A stretch of 64,000 nt of DNA, from positions 434,001 through 498,000 of the forward strand of contig CAWAXG010000039.1 of the NCBI GenBank assembly GCA_963785755.1, in the 5' to 3' direction. Shown here in pieces: positions 49,010 to 60,300 of the stretch. The notes beneath the pieces are model-generated. The model had not been told where the DNA came from, ran no database searches, and was given only the letters and a program-made list of their open reading frames with translations. Positions within the stretch are counted from its first letter, which is position 1, and each line of letters starts with the position of its first letter. This DNA comes from JACCXG01 sp963785755. GTDB lineage: Bacteria > Acidobacteriota > Vicinamibacteria > Vicinamibacterales > 2-12-FULL-66-21. Position numbers and translations under genes: made by a program.

Positions 49010-49140
49010 AAGCGCACTAGTGTTGAGTCAGGTCCCGCCGTCAGGCTTCCGGATCCGACTCACACGAACCTCTCGGACGCCGCCCCATCGCCGATCCCGG
49101 TTGGGCCAATGGTGACAGGCCCGATGAGAGAGAGAGCTGA

Positions 49141-50658
49141 ATGAGTGTCCACCTCGTAAACCCGAGTCATCTGTCGTTCGGGGTTGGCGTGATCACACCG
49201 CGTTGGCTGTTCGTTCTCGCCGCTGCGACACCGGACTCTCATGGCCGGCCACAGATTACCGATGAGACGCTCGAGCCCTTCGATCTCGAGCGCGTGCAGG
49301 CCGGTGACATCGTCGGCATCGGGATCCACACGGGCAACGCGCTTCGCGGCTACGAAATCGGGACCGGCGCCCGCGCCCGGGGCGCCACCGTGGTGTTCGG
49401 CGGGATCCACGCCACTCTGTATCCAGACGAAGCCCACGAGCTCGGCGGCGCGCATGCAGTCGTTCGCGGCGACGGTGACGTGATCTGGCCGCTCGTTCTC
49501 GAGCACGCGGGGCAGGGCACGCTGCAGCGGGCGTACGAGGGCGGGCGCGTGGACGCGGATCGCTTCGTGCCGGCGCGCTGGGACCTGCTGCCCGAGGGCC
49601 GGTACATGTGGGGCTCCGTGCAGACGGTTCGCGGCTGTCCCAAACATTGTTCGTTCTGCTCGGTCTGGCGCACCGACGGTCAAAAGCCGCGTCAGCGCGC
49701 GGTTGACAAAGTCTTTGCGGAGATCCTCGACCTCCGCCGGCGGGGCTTCCGGTTCGTGGCGCTCGCGGACGACAACTTCTATCCGGTCACGCTGGCGGAC
49801 CTCGCCATGGCGGAGCGGCAGCGCAACGTCCCACGCCTCGAACAGCTGCGGGCGCTGCGCGCCGAGCGATTCGAGCTGATGGCCGCGCTGGCGAAGCTGC
49901 CATCGGACATGGTGTTCTTCACCCAGATCACCATGGAAGCGGCCGAGGACGAGGCGTTCCTCGATGCCATGCGGCGGGCCAACATCAAAGGCGCGCTGGT
50001 GGGCGTCGAGGCCGTCACCCCCGAAGGCCTGAAAGACGTCTACAAGAACTTCAATGACGTCGGCGACGCACTGGTGCTGCGTCTGCGCAAATTCCGTGAC
50101 CACGGCGTCCACGTCCTCGGCTCGTTCATCTTCGGGCTGCCGAGCGACCGTCCCGCAACCTTCGACGCGACGGCGGATGTCGCGGAGCGCGCCGGGCTCA
50201 CGTTCGCACAGTTCGTCATGCTCACGCCGTATCCCGGCACCGTCGATTTCGAGGCGTGGGAGAAAAGCGTGGGAGCCACGGCCGCACAGGTGGCGGGCAT
50301 TCCCATTACCCGTCATTGGTTGATTCCGCAGGCGCACCGGCCGAAGGTCTATGCGCCGCACCCGGTGATGACCCCGGATGAAATCCGCGCGAGAACCCAG
50401 GCAGTGTGGGACCGTTTCTACAGTCTTCGCCGGATCTGGACGCGCTCGCGCTGCACGCCGACGCTCCGTTCCCGGGTGGCGTTCGTGCTCATCTCGAAGC
50501 TCTATCGCCAGATGTACGCCAATACCGGCATCGCGACCGACAGCGCGCGGGTGAGTCGCGCGAACCGCTGGGCCCGGCTGATCGCGCGCCCCTGTCGCCG
50601 TCTCTTCGTCGCGCGGCCGATGCCGGAACTACTCGCGGCCCCCGCGCCCGAGGCGTAA
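49141..50658 (+). CDS. B12-binding-domain radical SAM protein (second)
   Basis: 505 residues from the ATG at 49141 after a GAGAGAG purine run. The N-terminal cobalamin-type domain contains VVFGGIHATLYPDEA (85-99) and VVRGDGD. The radical SAM motif is C166-x3-C170-x2-C173 (RGCPKHCSFCSVW), followed by ADDNFYP, GVEAVTPEG and GSFIFGLPSD. The C-terminus (about 400-505) is basic and helical. The overall layout resembles the protein at 2048 but the sequences differ widely, so they are paralogues or different subfamilies. It is the only gene on its strand between the two 69-bp repeats. Confidence 0.85.
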   Translation: MSVHLVNPSHLSFGVGVITPRWLFVLAAATPDSHGRPQITDETLEPFDLERVQAGDIVGIGIHTGNALRGYEIGTGARARGATVVFGGIHATLYPDEAHELGGAHAVVRGDGDVIWPLVLEHAGQGTLQRAYEGGRVDADRFVPARWDLLPEGRYMWGSVQTVRGCPKHCSFCSVWRTDGQKPRQRAVDKVFAEILDLRRRGFRFVALADDNFYPVTLADLAMAERQRNVPRLEQLRALRAERFELMAALAKLPSDMVFFTQITMEAAEDEAFLDAMRRANIKGALVGVEAVTPEGLKDVYKNFNDVGDALVLRLRKFRDHGVHVLGSFIFGLPSDRPATFDATADVAERAGLTFAQFVMLTPYPGTVDFEAWEKSVGATAAQVAGIPITRHWLIPQAHRPKVYAPHPVMTPDEIRARTQAVWDRFYSLRRIWTRSRCTPTLRSRVAFVLISKLYRQMYANTGIATDSARVSRANRWARLIARPCRRLFVARPMPELLAAPAPEA

Positions 50659-50675
50659 GCCTCGCGGACGCCGTC

Positions 50676-50732
50676 GGACGTAGCACGTAGCACGAGAGGC
50701 AAGTTCGCACGCGGCACGCAGCACGACCGCAC
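50676..50732. repeat. AGCACGTAGCACG-type repeat
   Basis: Words GTAGCACG, GGCACGCAGCACG fill the convergent gap between the radical SAM gene and the Crp gene; same family as 21743-21822, but shorter. Confidence 0.65.
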
Positions 50733-50737
50733 GTGAG

Positions 50738-51475
50738 TCACAGTCCGAGCCTGACGAAGTGTGCGCGGACCACGTCGTAGCATTCGCACGACGCCTGCTC
50801 CAGCTGTTTTCGTTTCAGTATGCGGATTCGCCCGTACCGGCTCGAAATCAATCCGGCCTGCTGGAGCGATCGCAACACCACGGTCACGGTGGGACGGCGC
50901 ACGCCGAGCATGACCGCGAGGAACTCGTGTTTGAGCCGGAAATCGTCGGCCCCTACTCGATCGTGGGTCTGGAGCAACCAGCGGCAGCACCGCTGCTTCA
51001 CGCCGTGCAGCGCATTGCACGCGGCTGACTGCATCGTCTGTAAGTGGTTCGCCTGCGCGTACCGGCCGACGATCTCACGGAACGGTCCGGCCGCGACGGT
51101 TTCCTTGACGAACCGCGCCACCGCCATGGTAGGCACCGGACCGTCACCCACCTGCTGAAACATGCGGCCTGCACCCGCGCGATCGCCGAGGAACACGCCG
51201 ATCCCCAGCATGCCTTCGGTCCCGACCGTTGCGACTTCCACGAGCGCCCCATCACGCATTTGATTCGTGATCGAGAACACGCCGCCGTTGGGGAAGTACA
51301 CGTTCACGACCGGCGCCCCGTGCGCCTGCAGCGTGTTGCCAAGCGTTACCGTGCTCATCCGCAGGTGCTCGCGGATCCGGCGGTAGTCGCCCGCCGGTAG
51401 AGCTGCGAGCAGTCGGTTGTGGAGCGGTGTGCCGTCCGGCAGAACGCGAGCGGTTGATGGTATCTGCGTCCGCAT
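50738..51475 (-). CDS. Crp/Fnr-family transcription regulator
   Basis: 245 residues. A cyclic-nucleotide-binding-like beta roll (about 20-140, VYFPNGGVFSITNQ, VATVGTEGMLGIGVFLG) is followed by a winged helix-turn-helix (RRPTVTVVLRSLQQAGLISSRYGRIRIL at about 195-222). No cysteine cluster for an Fnr iron-sulphur centre is seen at the N-terminus, and the ligand is unclear. The divergent region upstream of its start holds copy 2 of the 69-bp repeat, making this protein a natural candidate to bind the dyad in both copies. Confidence 0.85.
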   Translation of the reverse strand: MRTQIPSTARVLPDGTPLHNRLLAALPAGDYRRIREHLRMSTVTLGNTLQAHGAPVVNVYFPNGGVFSITNQMRDGALVEVATVGTEGMLGIGVFLGDRAGAGRMFQQVGDGPVPTMAVARFVKETVAAGPFREIVGRYAQANHLQTMQSAACNALHGVKQRCCRWLLQTHDRVGADDFRLKHEFLAVMLGVRRPTVTVVLRSLQQAGLISSRYGRIRILKRKQLEQASCECYDVVRAHFVRLGL

Positions 51476-51602
51476 GAGGTCTCCTCCGAGTCAACCTGAA
51501 CGGGTCAGGCGCTTCGATGAGGCTGGAGGGGCGCAGTAGCCGCGCTGCGGGCACAGCTCAGAAAAGCAGGTACGGGAAGTCTACCATGCGGGCCGACTTC
51601 GA

Positions 51603-51670
51603 AATGTACGGTAGACTACATTTGCCCGCCAGACTGGTGCCACGCCACGGTTTGACGTCGCCTCAGCCTC
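51603..51670. repeat. 69-bp direct repeat, copy 2
   Basis: Second copy of the element at 48941, here between the divergent Crp-like gene and the receiver protein, 43 bases upstream of the latter. In this copy the dyad arms extend to AAATGTA/TACATTT. Confidence 0.9.
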
Positions 51671-51713
51671 CGAGCTTGCGGCAGCCAACGAACTGCCGCG
51701 CAGGAGAGTGACG

Positions 51714-52415
51714 ATGTCGATGCAATTCTCTCCCGAAGATATTGCGCGCATCCGCGACGACGTCCGCCTGCTGATTCGACGTGCGGACGTTCATGAGGAG
51801 AGCCTCGAGGGACTGGTTCGCGCAACCGAAACAGAAGTACGTGACGCCGAAGCGGCGCTCTCTCACGCACTCAGCGGAGAGGCGGCGATCGCGGCCGAGT
51901 GGCAAACGGTGTGCGCGGCCCGGTTGAGCCGCAGCCGGCTGAACGCCGATGCGGCGAAGCGGGCCTGCGTCAGCGGTCGGCAGCAACAAGTCACCGCCCG
52001 GCGACTGCACGGCCGGCTGGCCGATCGTTCCGAGGTGGGGCGGATTTGGACCGGAGCTCCTGCGGTGCTCGTCGTCGATGACGCGGAGGACCTCCGGGAA
52101 CTGGTCGCCTATGTCCTGCGCGACGCCGGGTTTGTCGTGCGAACGGCCGTGAACGGTGTCGAGGCGCTGTTCGCCGCGTATGAGATGCAGCCCGCCGTGA
52201 TCGTGATGGACATGAAGATGCCGCTGCTCGATGGCATCGAAGCAACACGGCTCATCAAAGCCACGGAAGCCACCAGACACGCCAAGATCATTGCCCACAC
52301 GGCCGATCCCTCGCTCCCGGACCCGGTGGTCCAACGGCTGTTCGCGGCGGTCCTGCCCAAGCCCTCGCCGCCCGACGTCGTCCTGACTGCCGTGCAGAGC
52401 GTGGCAAGTCTGTAG
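51714..52415 (+). CDS. Single-domain response regulator with helical N-terminus
   Basis: 233 residues from the ATG at 51714 after GGAGAG. Residues 1-105 are charged helices, probably coiled coil. A receiver domain (about 115-233) has D122-D123, phosphorylatable D166 in VIVMDMKMP and the Lys in VLPKPS. There is no DNA-binding or enzymatic output domain, so signalling would be by protein contact. No histidine kinase gene is adjacent. Confidence 0.85.
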   Translation: MSMQFSPEDIARIRDDVRLLIRRADVHEESLEGLVRATETEVRDAEAALSHALSGEAAIAAEWQTVCAARLSRSRLNADAAKRACVSGRQQQVTARRLHGRLADRSEVGRIWTGAPAVLVVDDAEDLRELVAYVLRDAGFVVRTAVNGVEALFAAYEMQPAVIVMDMKMPLLDGIEATRLIKATEATRHAKIIAHTADPSLPDPVVQRLFAAVLPKPSPPDVVLTAVQSVASL

Positions 52416-52521
52416 CCGGTTCCAGGCTATCTGCTTTCGCGGTCTCGTTCTCGAGTATTTCACCGGATGCAACTTTTCGCGCTCGGGTTTCGCTTCCTGG
52501 ATGGGAGGGATGCGGCACGTG

Positions 52522-55335
52522 ATGACCTGCACTCTATGCGCGAACGTCCATGGGCGGCTCGCGATGGGCTTTCTGTGGATTGCCATCGCCGGTCTTCTGA
52601 TGCCTCCGACTGGCAGTGGCCCAGAGCCTCACCGGCACCCTCATCGGAACCGTCAAGGACGAACAGGGCGGCGTCCTTGCGGGTGCGCTCGTCACGATCA
52701 GTTCACCGGCGCTGATCGGCGGGCCGGAGTCGTAGACTCAGACAACCGACAACGGCCAGGCGCGCTTCCCGGCTCTGCCGCCGGGTGTCTACATGTTCGA
52801 CGTCGTTTTCAAGGGGTTCAGGCCCTACCATGAGGTGGGCATCCCATCGGCGCGGGCGCCAGCTCGAGCGTGACGGTTGAACTGACAGTCGCAAGGTCGG
52901 CAGGCAATCGTGGTCGAAGGGCCGGCTCGCGAATCGAAGCTCCGGAGGGTCTGGCTTCGTGAACCAGCTTCCGCACCGAGGACATCGACGCGATCCCGAT
53001 GCGACGAGCCGGCGCCTCGACTGCGTCAAGGTCGCGCCTGGCGATGTCGCCGACATCGCCGGTCGGCGCTCGCCCGACCGTCTCCGCCTTCGGCTCCGGT
53101 GCGGATGAGAACCTGTATTCTCTCGATGGCATGAACATCACGTGCCAGGCAATGGCGTCGCGCGAGCCGAGCCGGGATCGATTTCATCCAGGAAGTCCGG
53201 ATCCAGGCCGTCGGGGCGTCCGCAGAATTCGGCAACATGCAGGGCGGGGTCGATCAACATCATCACGAGACAGGCAGCAAGCGGTTTCTCTACGACGCGG
53301 CCTACTTCGGACAGCCGGCGGCGCTGACCAGCCAGCCGATGAATCGCGTATCTCGGCTCCAGGGAGAGCTGGAAGCGGCTTCGGACGTGCGGAGTACCAG
53401 GACTTCACGAGCAGTCTCGGCGGACCCGCAGTTCGCGAGCGGCTGTGGTTCTTCGGCGGATACCAGAGCCTGCGCGATCCCGACAGCCAGCCCGGCACCG
53501 ATCCGGAGTTCCAGGCGGTACGAGATGCAGAAGATCTTCGCGAAGCTCACCTGGCGTCTGGCCCTGGGTGGCGGCTGGTGCAAAGCTTCCACGACGAGAT
53601 CGGGACCAATCCTGAAACGGCCGACCATCGACAAGCCGTTGGAGGCGACGCAACGGACGAGCCTCCGGTCGCCAGCGATGAATTTCGGCAATCTGACGCA
53701 CACGCAGTCGGCCAACACCCTGTGGGATATTCGCGTCGGGCGGTTCGTTTCGACGCAGGACGAGGCGACCACGGAAGGTCAGACGATCCGAGCCGGTCTC
53801 GAACTGTCACCGGCGACACCACCGGCGCGCCACCGCGCGTCGGAATCCGTCGAGCTGACCCGAGCATAGGTGACGGGCTGGTCACGCCACTACCGGCGTG
53901 CTCTCGGCGTTGAACACAGTGGAAGAATCGGCGGCCAGTTCGAACGTGGCGAGCACGACGCGGTCAACATGATTCCGACCGGTGTCAGGTACGAGGACTC
54001 GGGGCGGGTTGTCGCTGCAGCAGGTTCGAGCCTTCCGGCCCAAGTCGGCGGCGTTTCGTTCACATCCTCGGCGTTTGCGACCGACACCATGACCGTGGGC
54101 GACCGGGTGACGATCAGTGCTGGCGTGCGGTTCGACCACAGCCGTGCGATCAGTCAGGATCTGCGCGCGCTCGATCGGATGGTGCGGGAGATCGACGAGA
54201 TGCTGATCGGTCACGGGACGATGGACACCTGGAACATGTGGTCGCCGCGACTTGGTCTCACAGCGAAGCTGACCGGCGCGGCCGCACGATACTCCGGGCG
54301 AGATACGGGCGATTCGTCCAGGGCATGTTGACCGGAGAGCTCAACCGTTTCACCCCGGCGCGACCCCGGTCACGCTGGCCGCGTTCAATTCCACCACCGG
54401 CGATTACTCGGGCGCATCCAGCACGGTCGATCCAAAGGTCAACCTGCAGTTCGATCGCGAGACGCGCGCGCCGCGGACCGACCGGTACTCCAGTCGGTGT
54501 GGATCGCGCCGGTCGGCGGCACCCTGACCCTGTCGGTCGTGTATGTCCGCAAGGATGGCGGCGACTTCATCGGGTGGTAGGAAGTCGCTGGCGAGTACGA
54601 CGAGGGCAGACAGACGTTGGCCGACTCGGTAGCGTGACGGTGTTCCGGTTGGAACCGCGGTGACCTCTGCTTCAGCAGCCGCTTTCGATTGCGCCAATTC
54701 CGAGGCGTACTCGCTGAAGTACAACGGACTGGTCATCGCGGTCGAGAGGCGACGGTCCGCGGCTGGCAGGCGTTCGCCTCGTACACGTGTCGAAGGCGGA
54801 CGGGCCTGCTGCCCTCGAGCGGCACGCGGCTGCGGGCGCGCAGGTCGCACTGTTGCTCGCCGCCCGCCACCTTCGGCCGGGGGTCACGTTCGGCCAGGAC
54901 CCGAACGATTTGACCAACGCCCGCGGCCGCCTGCCCAACGATCGCCCGCACATGTCCGGATCATGAGCCGCAGTCGACGTGCCGCAACCGGCTTCATGGT
55001 CGCGGCCAACCTGCAGCATCTCAGTGGCAAGCCCTGGGCGAGGACGGCGCACATCAACCCGACTGAAGAACCGCGGCCGTCATGATCGAGACGCGCGGCA
55101 CCGAACGGCTGTCGTCGCAGACGCTGCTCGATGTCCGCGTCGTCGAAAGCGTTCCGCGTCGGCGGCCTGGGACGGCTGGACGTGTCCTGGACGTGCTCAA
55201 TGTCCTCGACGACACCGCGGAGGAGAGCCATCGGACGGACGTGATGACGAAGCCTGACCCGGTGTTCGGTGAGGGCGCGATCTTCATCGATCCGCGCCGC
55301 GCGATGCTCAGCCTCAGGCTGAATCTGGGCCGGTA
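52522..55335 (+). pseudogene. Decayed TonB-dependent receptor with carboxypeptidase-regulatory domain
   Basis: Recognisable pieces occur in order but in changing frames: a leader (MGFLWIAIAGLLMP), LIGTVKDEQGGVLAGALVTI and ARFPALPPGVYMFDVVFKGF (regulatory domain), plug pieces (ASAEFGNMQGG, IITRQ), barrel strands (RERLWFFGGYQSLRDPDSQPG, IFAKLTWRLA, TMTVGDRVTISAGVRFDHSRA, WNMWSPRLGLTAKLTG) and the terminal strand FIDPRRAMLSLRLNLGR, stopping at 55335. Besides at least ten frame changes there are stops made by substitution (after GGPES near 52732, and after DFIGW near 54580), so it is truly decayed. Intact relatives are about 930 residues. It would have imported a large substrate through the outer membrane. 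Confidence 0.85.
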
Positions 55336-55396
55336 GCTCAGGCCAGTTCGACTTTTCCTTGCCCTTTCCCGCTTCCTGATTAGGAGGGAAAGGGCC

Positions 55397-55867
55397 ATGA
55401 ACAAACTGACGTCCACCACGTGGACCGGCACAGCGAATCTGATCAAGCCTCTCTCGGCACTCGTGAGTCTCGCCATCGTGTTGTCGGGCTGTGGCGACGG
55501 AGCTTCAATCCCGAATGCCCCGACCCCGACTCCGACGCTCACTTCGACTCCGACTCCGGCTCCGACAGAGACCTACACGCTCTCCGGCGTCGTGTTCGAG
55601 CTCACGGAAGCGGGGAAGGTGCCCATCGAAGGGGTCGAACTCTATTGTGATTCGTGCGGCAGCCCGGAGGGTCACACGTTCGTATACACCGACGCGGACG
55701 GCTTCTACAGCCTGGACTGGACGAGCAACGGTGTGCATCATCTCCTCGTGGAGAAGGCTGGCTTCGAGATATTCGATCCGACCGGCTCCCTGACGCACGG
55801 TGAGGAAATGATCGCGGCGACCGTCCGCGGCGATACGCGGTTCGACATTCGACTCGCCCGGCGATGA
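55397..55867 (+). CDS. Lipoprotein with carboxypeptidase-regulatory-like domain
   Basis: 156 residues after a GGAGGGAAAGGG site. Lipobox LSGC places the lipidated Cys at 32. A Pro/Thr-rich tether (TPTPTLTSTPTPAPTETY) precedes a beta-sandwich of the carboxypeptidase-regulatory type (LSGVVFELTEAGKVPIEGVEL, TDADGFYSLDW, GVHHLLVEKAGFEIF). The gene is intact between the decayed receptor and the peroxidase. A surface-anchored binding or structural role is likely; it may once have worked with the receptor. Confidence 0.8.
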   Translation: MNKLTSTTWTGTANLIKPLSALVSLAIVLSGCGDGASIPNAPTPTPTLTSTPTPAPTETYTLSGVVFELTEAGKVPIEGVELYCDSCGSPEGHTFVYTDADGFYSLDWTSNGVHHLLVEKAGFEIFDPTGSLTHGEEMIAATVRGDTRFDIRLARR

Positions 55868-55945
55868 ACGCCACGGCCGCCCAGGCAGTTCAGCAGCCTC
55901 CGACTTTTCACGTTTGCTTCCCGCTTCACAGATCGGAGGTCGTCT

Positions 55946-57366
55946 GTGAAGACATCATTGCTCATCGTCTCCTGTCTCGTGTGGTTCTCAACGCTGCTGA
56001 TCAGGACCACCACCGCCGAAGTGATACCCCTGGCGTCGAACGGTCACGCGACCGGCGCCTCCAGCCTCGACCCGCACGCCTGCGGCGGTGAGCCCTGCGA
56101 CGCGGTCGTACGCGGTTTCCGTGCGTTCTTCGACCGGAAGCTGGATGGACTGAGTGCAAATGGACGTGCGTGCGCCGACTGCCATATGCCGACGGACAGC
56201 TTCCAGCTCTCTCCGGCCAGCGTCGAGGTGAGGTTTCAGTTCCTCCAGTGGCGGCGGCGGTTGAATCCGGACGCCGACGATCCGCTGTTCCGGCCGATCG
56301 ACGCGGATGACTTCCGGACGAACGGCGACAACGCCAGCGACTTCAGCAATCTCCGCCAGAACGGCCTCGTCCGGATCACCTTCCCGCTACCGCCAAACAT
56401 CAGGCTCATCGATCCGGCGACCAATCAGCCGTCGTCGGAGACGGAAGTGGACGTGTGGCGGGCCGTACCCACGGTCAACGACGTCGCCCTCACCGGGCCG
56501 GACGACGGCATCCTGTGGCCGCGCGGACCGAACGAGCGTGGCGGCTACCAGCTGGACGCGCGCTTCGGGACGCTGCAGGAGCAGGCGCTCGCCGCGCTGA
56601 CCAATCACGCGCAGATCCAGTCCGCGCCGCCGCAACAACTGCTCGACGATCTGTCGTCGTTCCAGCGTGTGCTGTTCACGAACGAGCGCGTCCGCGCCCT
56701 GTCGGATGCCGTGCGTCAGGGCGCGCTGCCGTTGCCTGATCCCGATCGCCGGCTCAACGCGCTGGAGCAACAAGGAAAGGCGGTGTTCGAACGCGCCTGC
56801 GCCCAGTGCCACGGCGGGCCCGGACAATCGACTCCACAGGCGACGCCCAACAACCCGCCGGCGCCGGTGATTCGATTCCACAGCATCGCGAGTCAATGCC
56901 CACGTCCGGTTGACCCGGGCGGCCGCTTCGTCTTCGCGCAGTGCTCGCCGCAACTCGCCCGCAATGCACGGACCTACGCCATCGCGTTGTCGATTGACAC
57001 GTCCACCCCGACCGGGGTCCTTCCAGCCGGGACCATCGTCCGCCGGACGTCGTCCGATCCCGGCCGCGCGCTGCTGACCGGGTTCGTTGGCGGTGTTGGA
57101 CCGAGGGACGACTGGGAAAAGTTCGATGTGCCCGGACTTCGAGGCCTCAGCAGGACGGCACCCTACTTCCACAACAACAGCGCCGCCACGCTCGAGGAGA
57201 TGCTCGATCACTATGACGTCTTTTTCAGGCGCGCCGAGGTGAACTTCGTCCCGGGACCCCGGCTGTCGTGCCGCCGATCGCGACGACCGACGGCGTGAAC
57301 TTCGATCGACGGCCGACTGCCCGAAGAGCGCGCCGCGCTCCTCGCTTATCTTGAAGAAGTTGTAGA
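55946..57366 (+). CDS. Di-haem cytochrome c peroxidase / MauG-family protein (frameshifted 3' end)
   Basis: A signal peptide (LLIVSCLVWFSTLLIRTTTA) is followed by two haem sites, C76-ADC-H80 and C285-AQC-H289, plus the late RGLSRTAPYFHNNSAATLEEMLDHYD signature of MauG-like proteins. The function is periplasmic peroxide reduction or protein-tied oxidation. After FVPGP near 57258 the frame shifts; the natural end PPIATTDGVNFDRRPTA then RAALLAYLKKL is in other frames and stops at about 57366. The uncorrected frame ends at 57298. The gene is convergent with kinase G. Confidence 0.75.
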
Positions 57367-57380
57367 TCGCAGCAGCGCCG

Positions 57381-60300
57381 CTATTTCCTGGGCAGGTCGA
57401 TCAGGAAGACGTCCGAGTTCTGTCGCGAGCGATCGAAGACGAGGTAGCGCCCGTCAGGCGTGATGTCGAAATGTGTTCACGAAGCCCTTGTCGCTGAGGT
57501 GCGTGAGCTGGCGGCTCTGGTTCGTGGTCGAGATCGAGCAGCCAGAAATCCTAGCGTCTCCACGTCTTGTCAGGTAGACCAGGCCCATGCCGCTCGGCAG
57601 GAAACGATGGGCGTCAGGGCTGATGCGGAGGCCCCGGGACCGTCCGGCCATCGGTACAAGCGGGAGGTCGTGCTGGTCCCATCACGTCGCACAGCCAGGA
57701 GCGGAGCACCGGCCGCGCGCGCCGCCGCAGCCCCGGAGAAAGGCCTGAATAGACAATGAGTTCGCCCTTCGGCGACCAGACGGGATTGAACGCATCGATT
57801 GCGACAAGACGTCCGGCTGTGCCGCCGTCAACCGGGATCATGAACAGGCCCGGACCTTCGTGCGTCTGCTGCCACCGGTGCGATCCAGTGTCCCGTCGGG
57901 CGACCAATCCGCCGCGCTTTGCCCGAGTATGTCGATGGAGCCGGCCAGGAGTGCGAGGCTGGTCCGTCAGCTGACATGACGGCGAGGCGGCGCTTCCCCT
58001 CTTGTCTGACGACAACCGCCACGCGGCTGCCATCCGGTGAAACCGCGCCGGGGCTCGGTCAGGGCACTGTCGGCGCCCTTCGGCACTTCGAACGTCTGCC
58101 CGTTCTCGAACCGCCAGAGCCGGTCGCCGGTCCCGCGCGTCGAAAGGAGAGAACAAAAGCGGGAGCGTGCCCCTCGAAGCGTGGTGCCAGTGCCCGCTCG
58201 GTCTGAACGCCGGGAACGGTTCACGACATCGCGATCCTTGGCCAGCTCGTCGACGCAATCGGCACGCGCCACAGGCTGGCCGTGGGGTTGGCTGCGGTCG
58301 CGACCACGCGGCGGCCGTTTCGGCTGGCGGAAATCGACGACGTACTGCTCGGGTGCCGGTGGGAACGCTTTGGCAGTGCCCGCTCTGTTCCCACCATCGG
58401 CTGAACGTCCGGGGTTCCGCGACGTCCAGGGACCACAGCCAGGGGCCGGACCCGCTCTCGGCACGGGCGATGAAGAGCAAGGGTGTCCAGATCGAGCGGC
58501 GCCAGAAAATTCACATCGGGGCGTTCAGGTATGTGAGCTGCTCCGGCACTCCGCCTGACGGTTACATGCGCCAGACGTCCATTTCGCGGTCGCTCGAGTC
58601 GGATCGCGTGTGGTGCCATGCGACCAGGTAGATCCATTGTCGTCCGGTGACCACACCATGTTGTGATTGTGGTAGGCGTCGTCCGGGTTGGAGCCTGGCG
58701 AGCGTGGCGACCCTGGCGAGCTCGGCCACTCGATCTCGAGCTTTCGAGCATTTCGCGCCCGTGCGCCGTCGGCGAGAAACAGGGATAGTCGCCCGGGTTG
58801 CATTGTTGAAATAGACGAGGCGCTGTCCGGAGACCACGCCGGAGTGTGATTGCCGTCCATGAGAAATGGTCGAGCGTTGCCACCTGACCACGGCATCTCC
58901 ACTTTTTGTCTCTGGACGGCGCCGAACCAGAGTCTCGCCGAACCTCGGCAAAGAACCCAAGGCTTCGCAGCAGGTACCCGGCGTCACCAACGGGCCGAGT
59001 CTTCCGTGAGATTCTTGAAGTCTCCGGTGGCCAAGTTGGCTGACCCAGACGTCGAACTGCCCATCGCGGTCGGCGAGGAAGGCCACGAATTTGCCGTCCG
59101 GTGAAATCTCGGCCTGCTCTTCCGAGCCCTCCCAGTCCGTGACGCGCGAGAAGGTTCGGAGGCGAGCGGGTTCGGCTCGGTCATCTCCGGGCGAAGTGCC
59201 ACCCACGCGCCCAGCGGCCATCAGCACCACGATGACGAGCGCCACCCACGGCAGCCAGAATCTGACACCCCGCTCTTGCCGGCGACGGGACGCCAACGCT
59301 GCCGCGGAGCCAGGCAGCACTTCGTCGATCGCATCGATTTCGATCCGGACGTCGCCGATATCCCTCAGCCGCTTTTTGGGATCTTTCGTCAGGCATCGGA
59401 GCAGCAGCCGTCGAACAGCTATCGGCGTGCGCAGGCGGAAGAGCAGACCAGTCCGGCTCGCGCTCGAGGATCTTCGCGATGGAGTCCGAGATCGTGTCGC
59501 CGGCAAACGTCACGCGCCCGGTCAACATCTCGTAGAGCACGCAGCCAAAGGCCCAGATGTCGGTGCGTTTGTCGACCGGCAGGCCGCGCGCCTGCTCGGG
59601 GCTCATGTAGGCGGCCGTGCCGATGACGGCGCCCTGGCCTGGCTCACCGCGCGTCGCCTCTGGCGCGCTCGTCAGATCGGACCCCGACCCATCACCGCCG
59701 ACCGTCTTGGCGAGGCCGAAGTCGAGAACCTTCACCGCTCCGTCCTTCGTGATCTTGATGTTCCCCGGCTTCAGATCGCGATGGACGATGCCTTTGTCGT
59801 GGGCGACTTCGAGGGCGTCGGTGATCTGCCGCGCGATGTGCAATGCCCGGCCGAGCGGCAGTCCCTCGCCTTTCGCGTGCGCACTCGACACGTGCGCCAG
59901 CGTGTGGGCGAGCGTGTCGCCCTCGACGAGCTCGAGAATCAGGAAGCGGATCCCGTCGAATTGCTCGAAGCCGTAGATCGCGCAGATGTTGGTGTGGTTC
60001 AGCGCGGCGAGCATCCGCGCCTCGCGTTCGAAGCGCGCGAGCCGATCCGGGTGGCTCGTGAAGGCGCGCGGCAGGATCTTGATCGCGACATCGCGCCCGA
60101 GCTTCGTGTCGCGCGAGCGGTACACCTCGCCCATGCCGCCGGCGCCGAGGAGCGACTCGAGGCGATACCCTCCGATCGATTGGCCGGTCATGTCCGCCGA
60201 GCTGCCGAGCTCCGGATCGTGCTCCAGATCCATCGCTATCCCGAGCGTTCGTGCGGTAAGGAACTGATCGTCGGACACGGGTTCCGCGAGCAGCGATTCG

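Noticed and set aside
48941..51670. Transposon or integron bounded by the 69-bp repeats
   Set aside because: The repeats are direct, there is no transposase or integrase between them, and no target-site duplication is visible; reported instead as a shared promoter module or scar.
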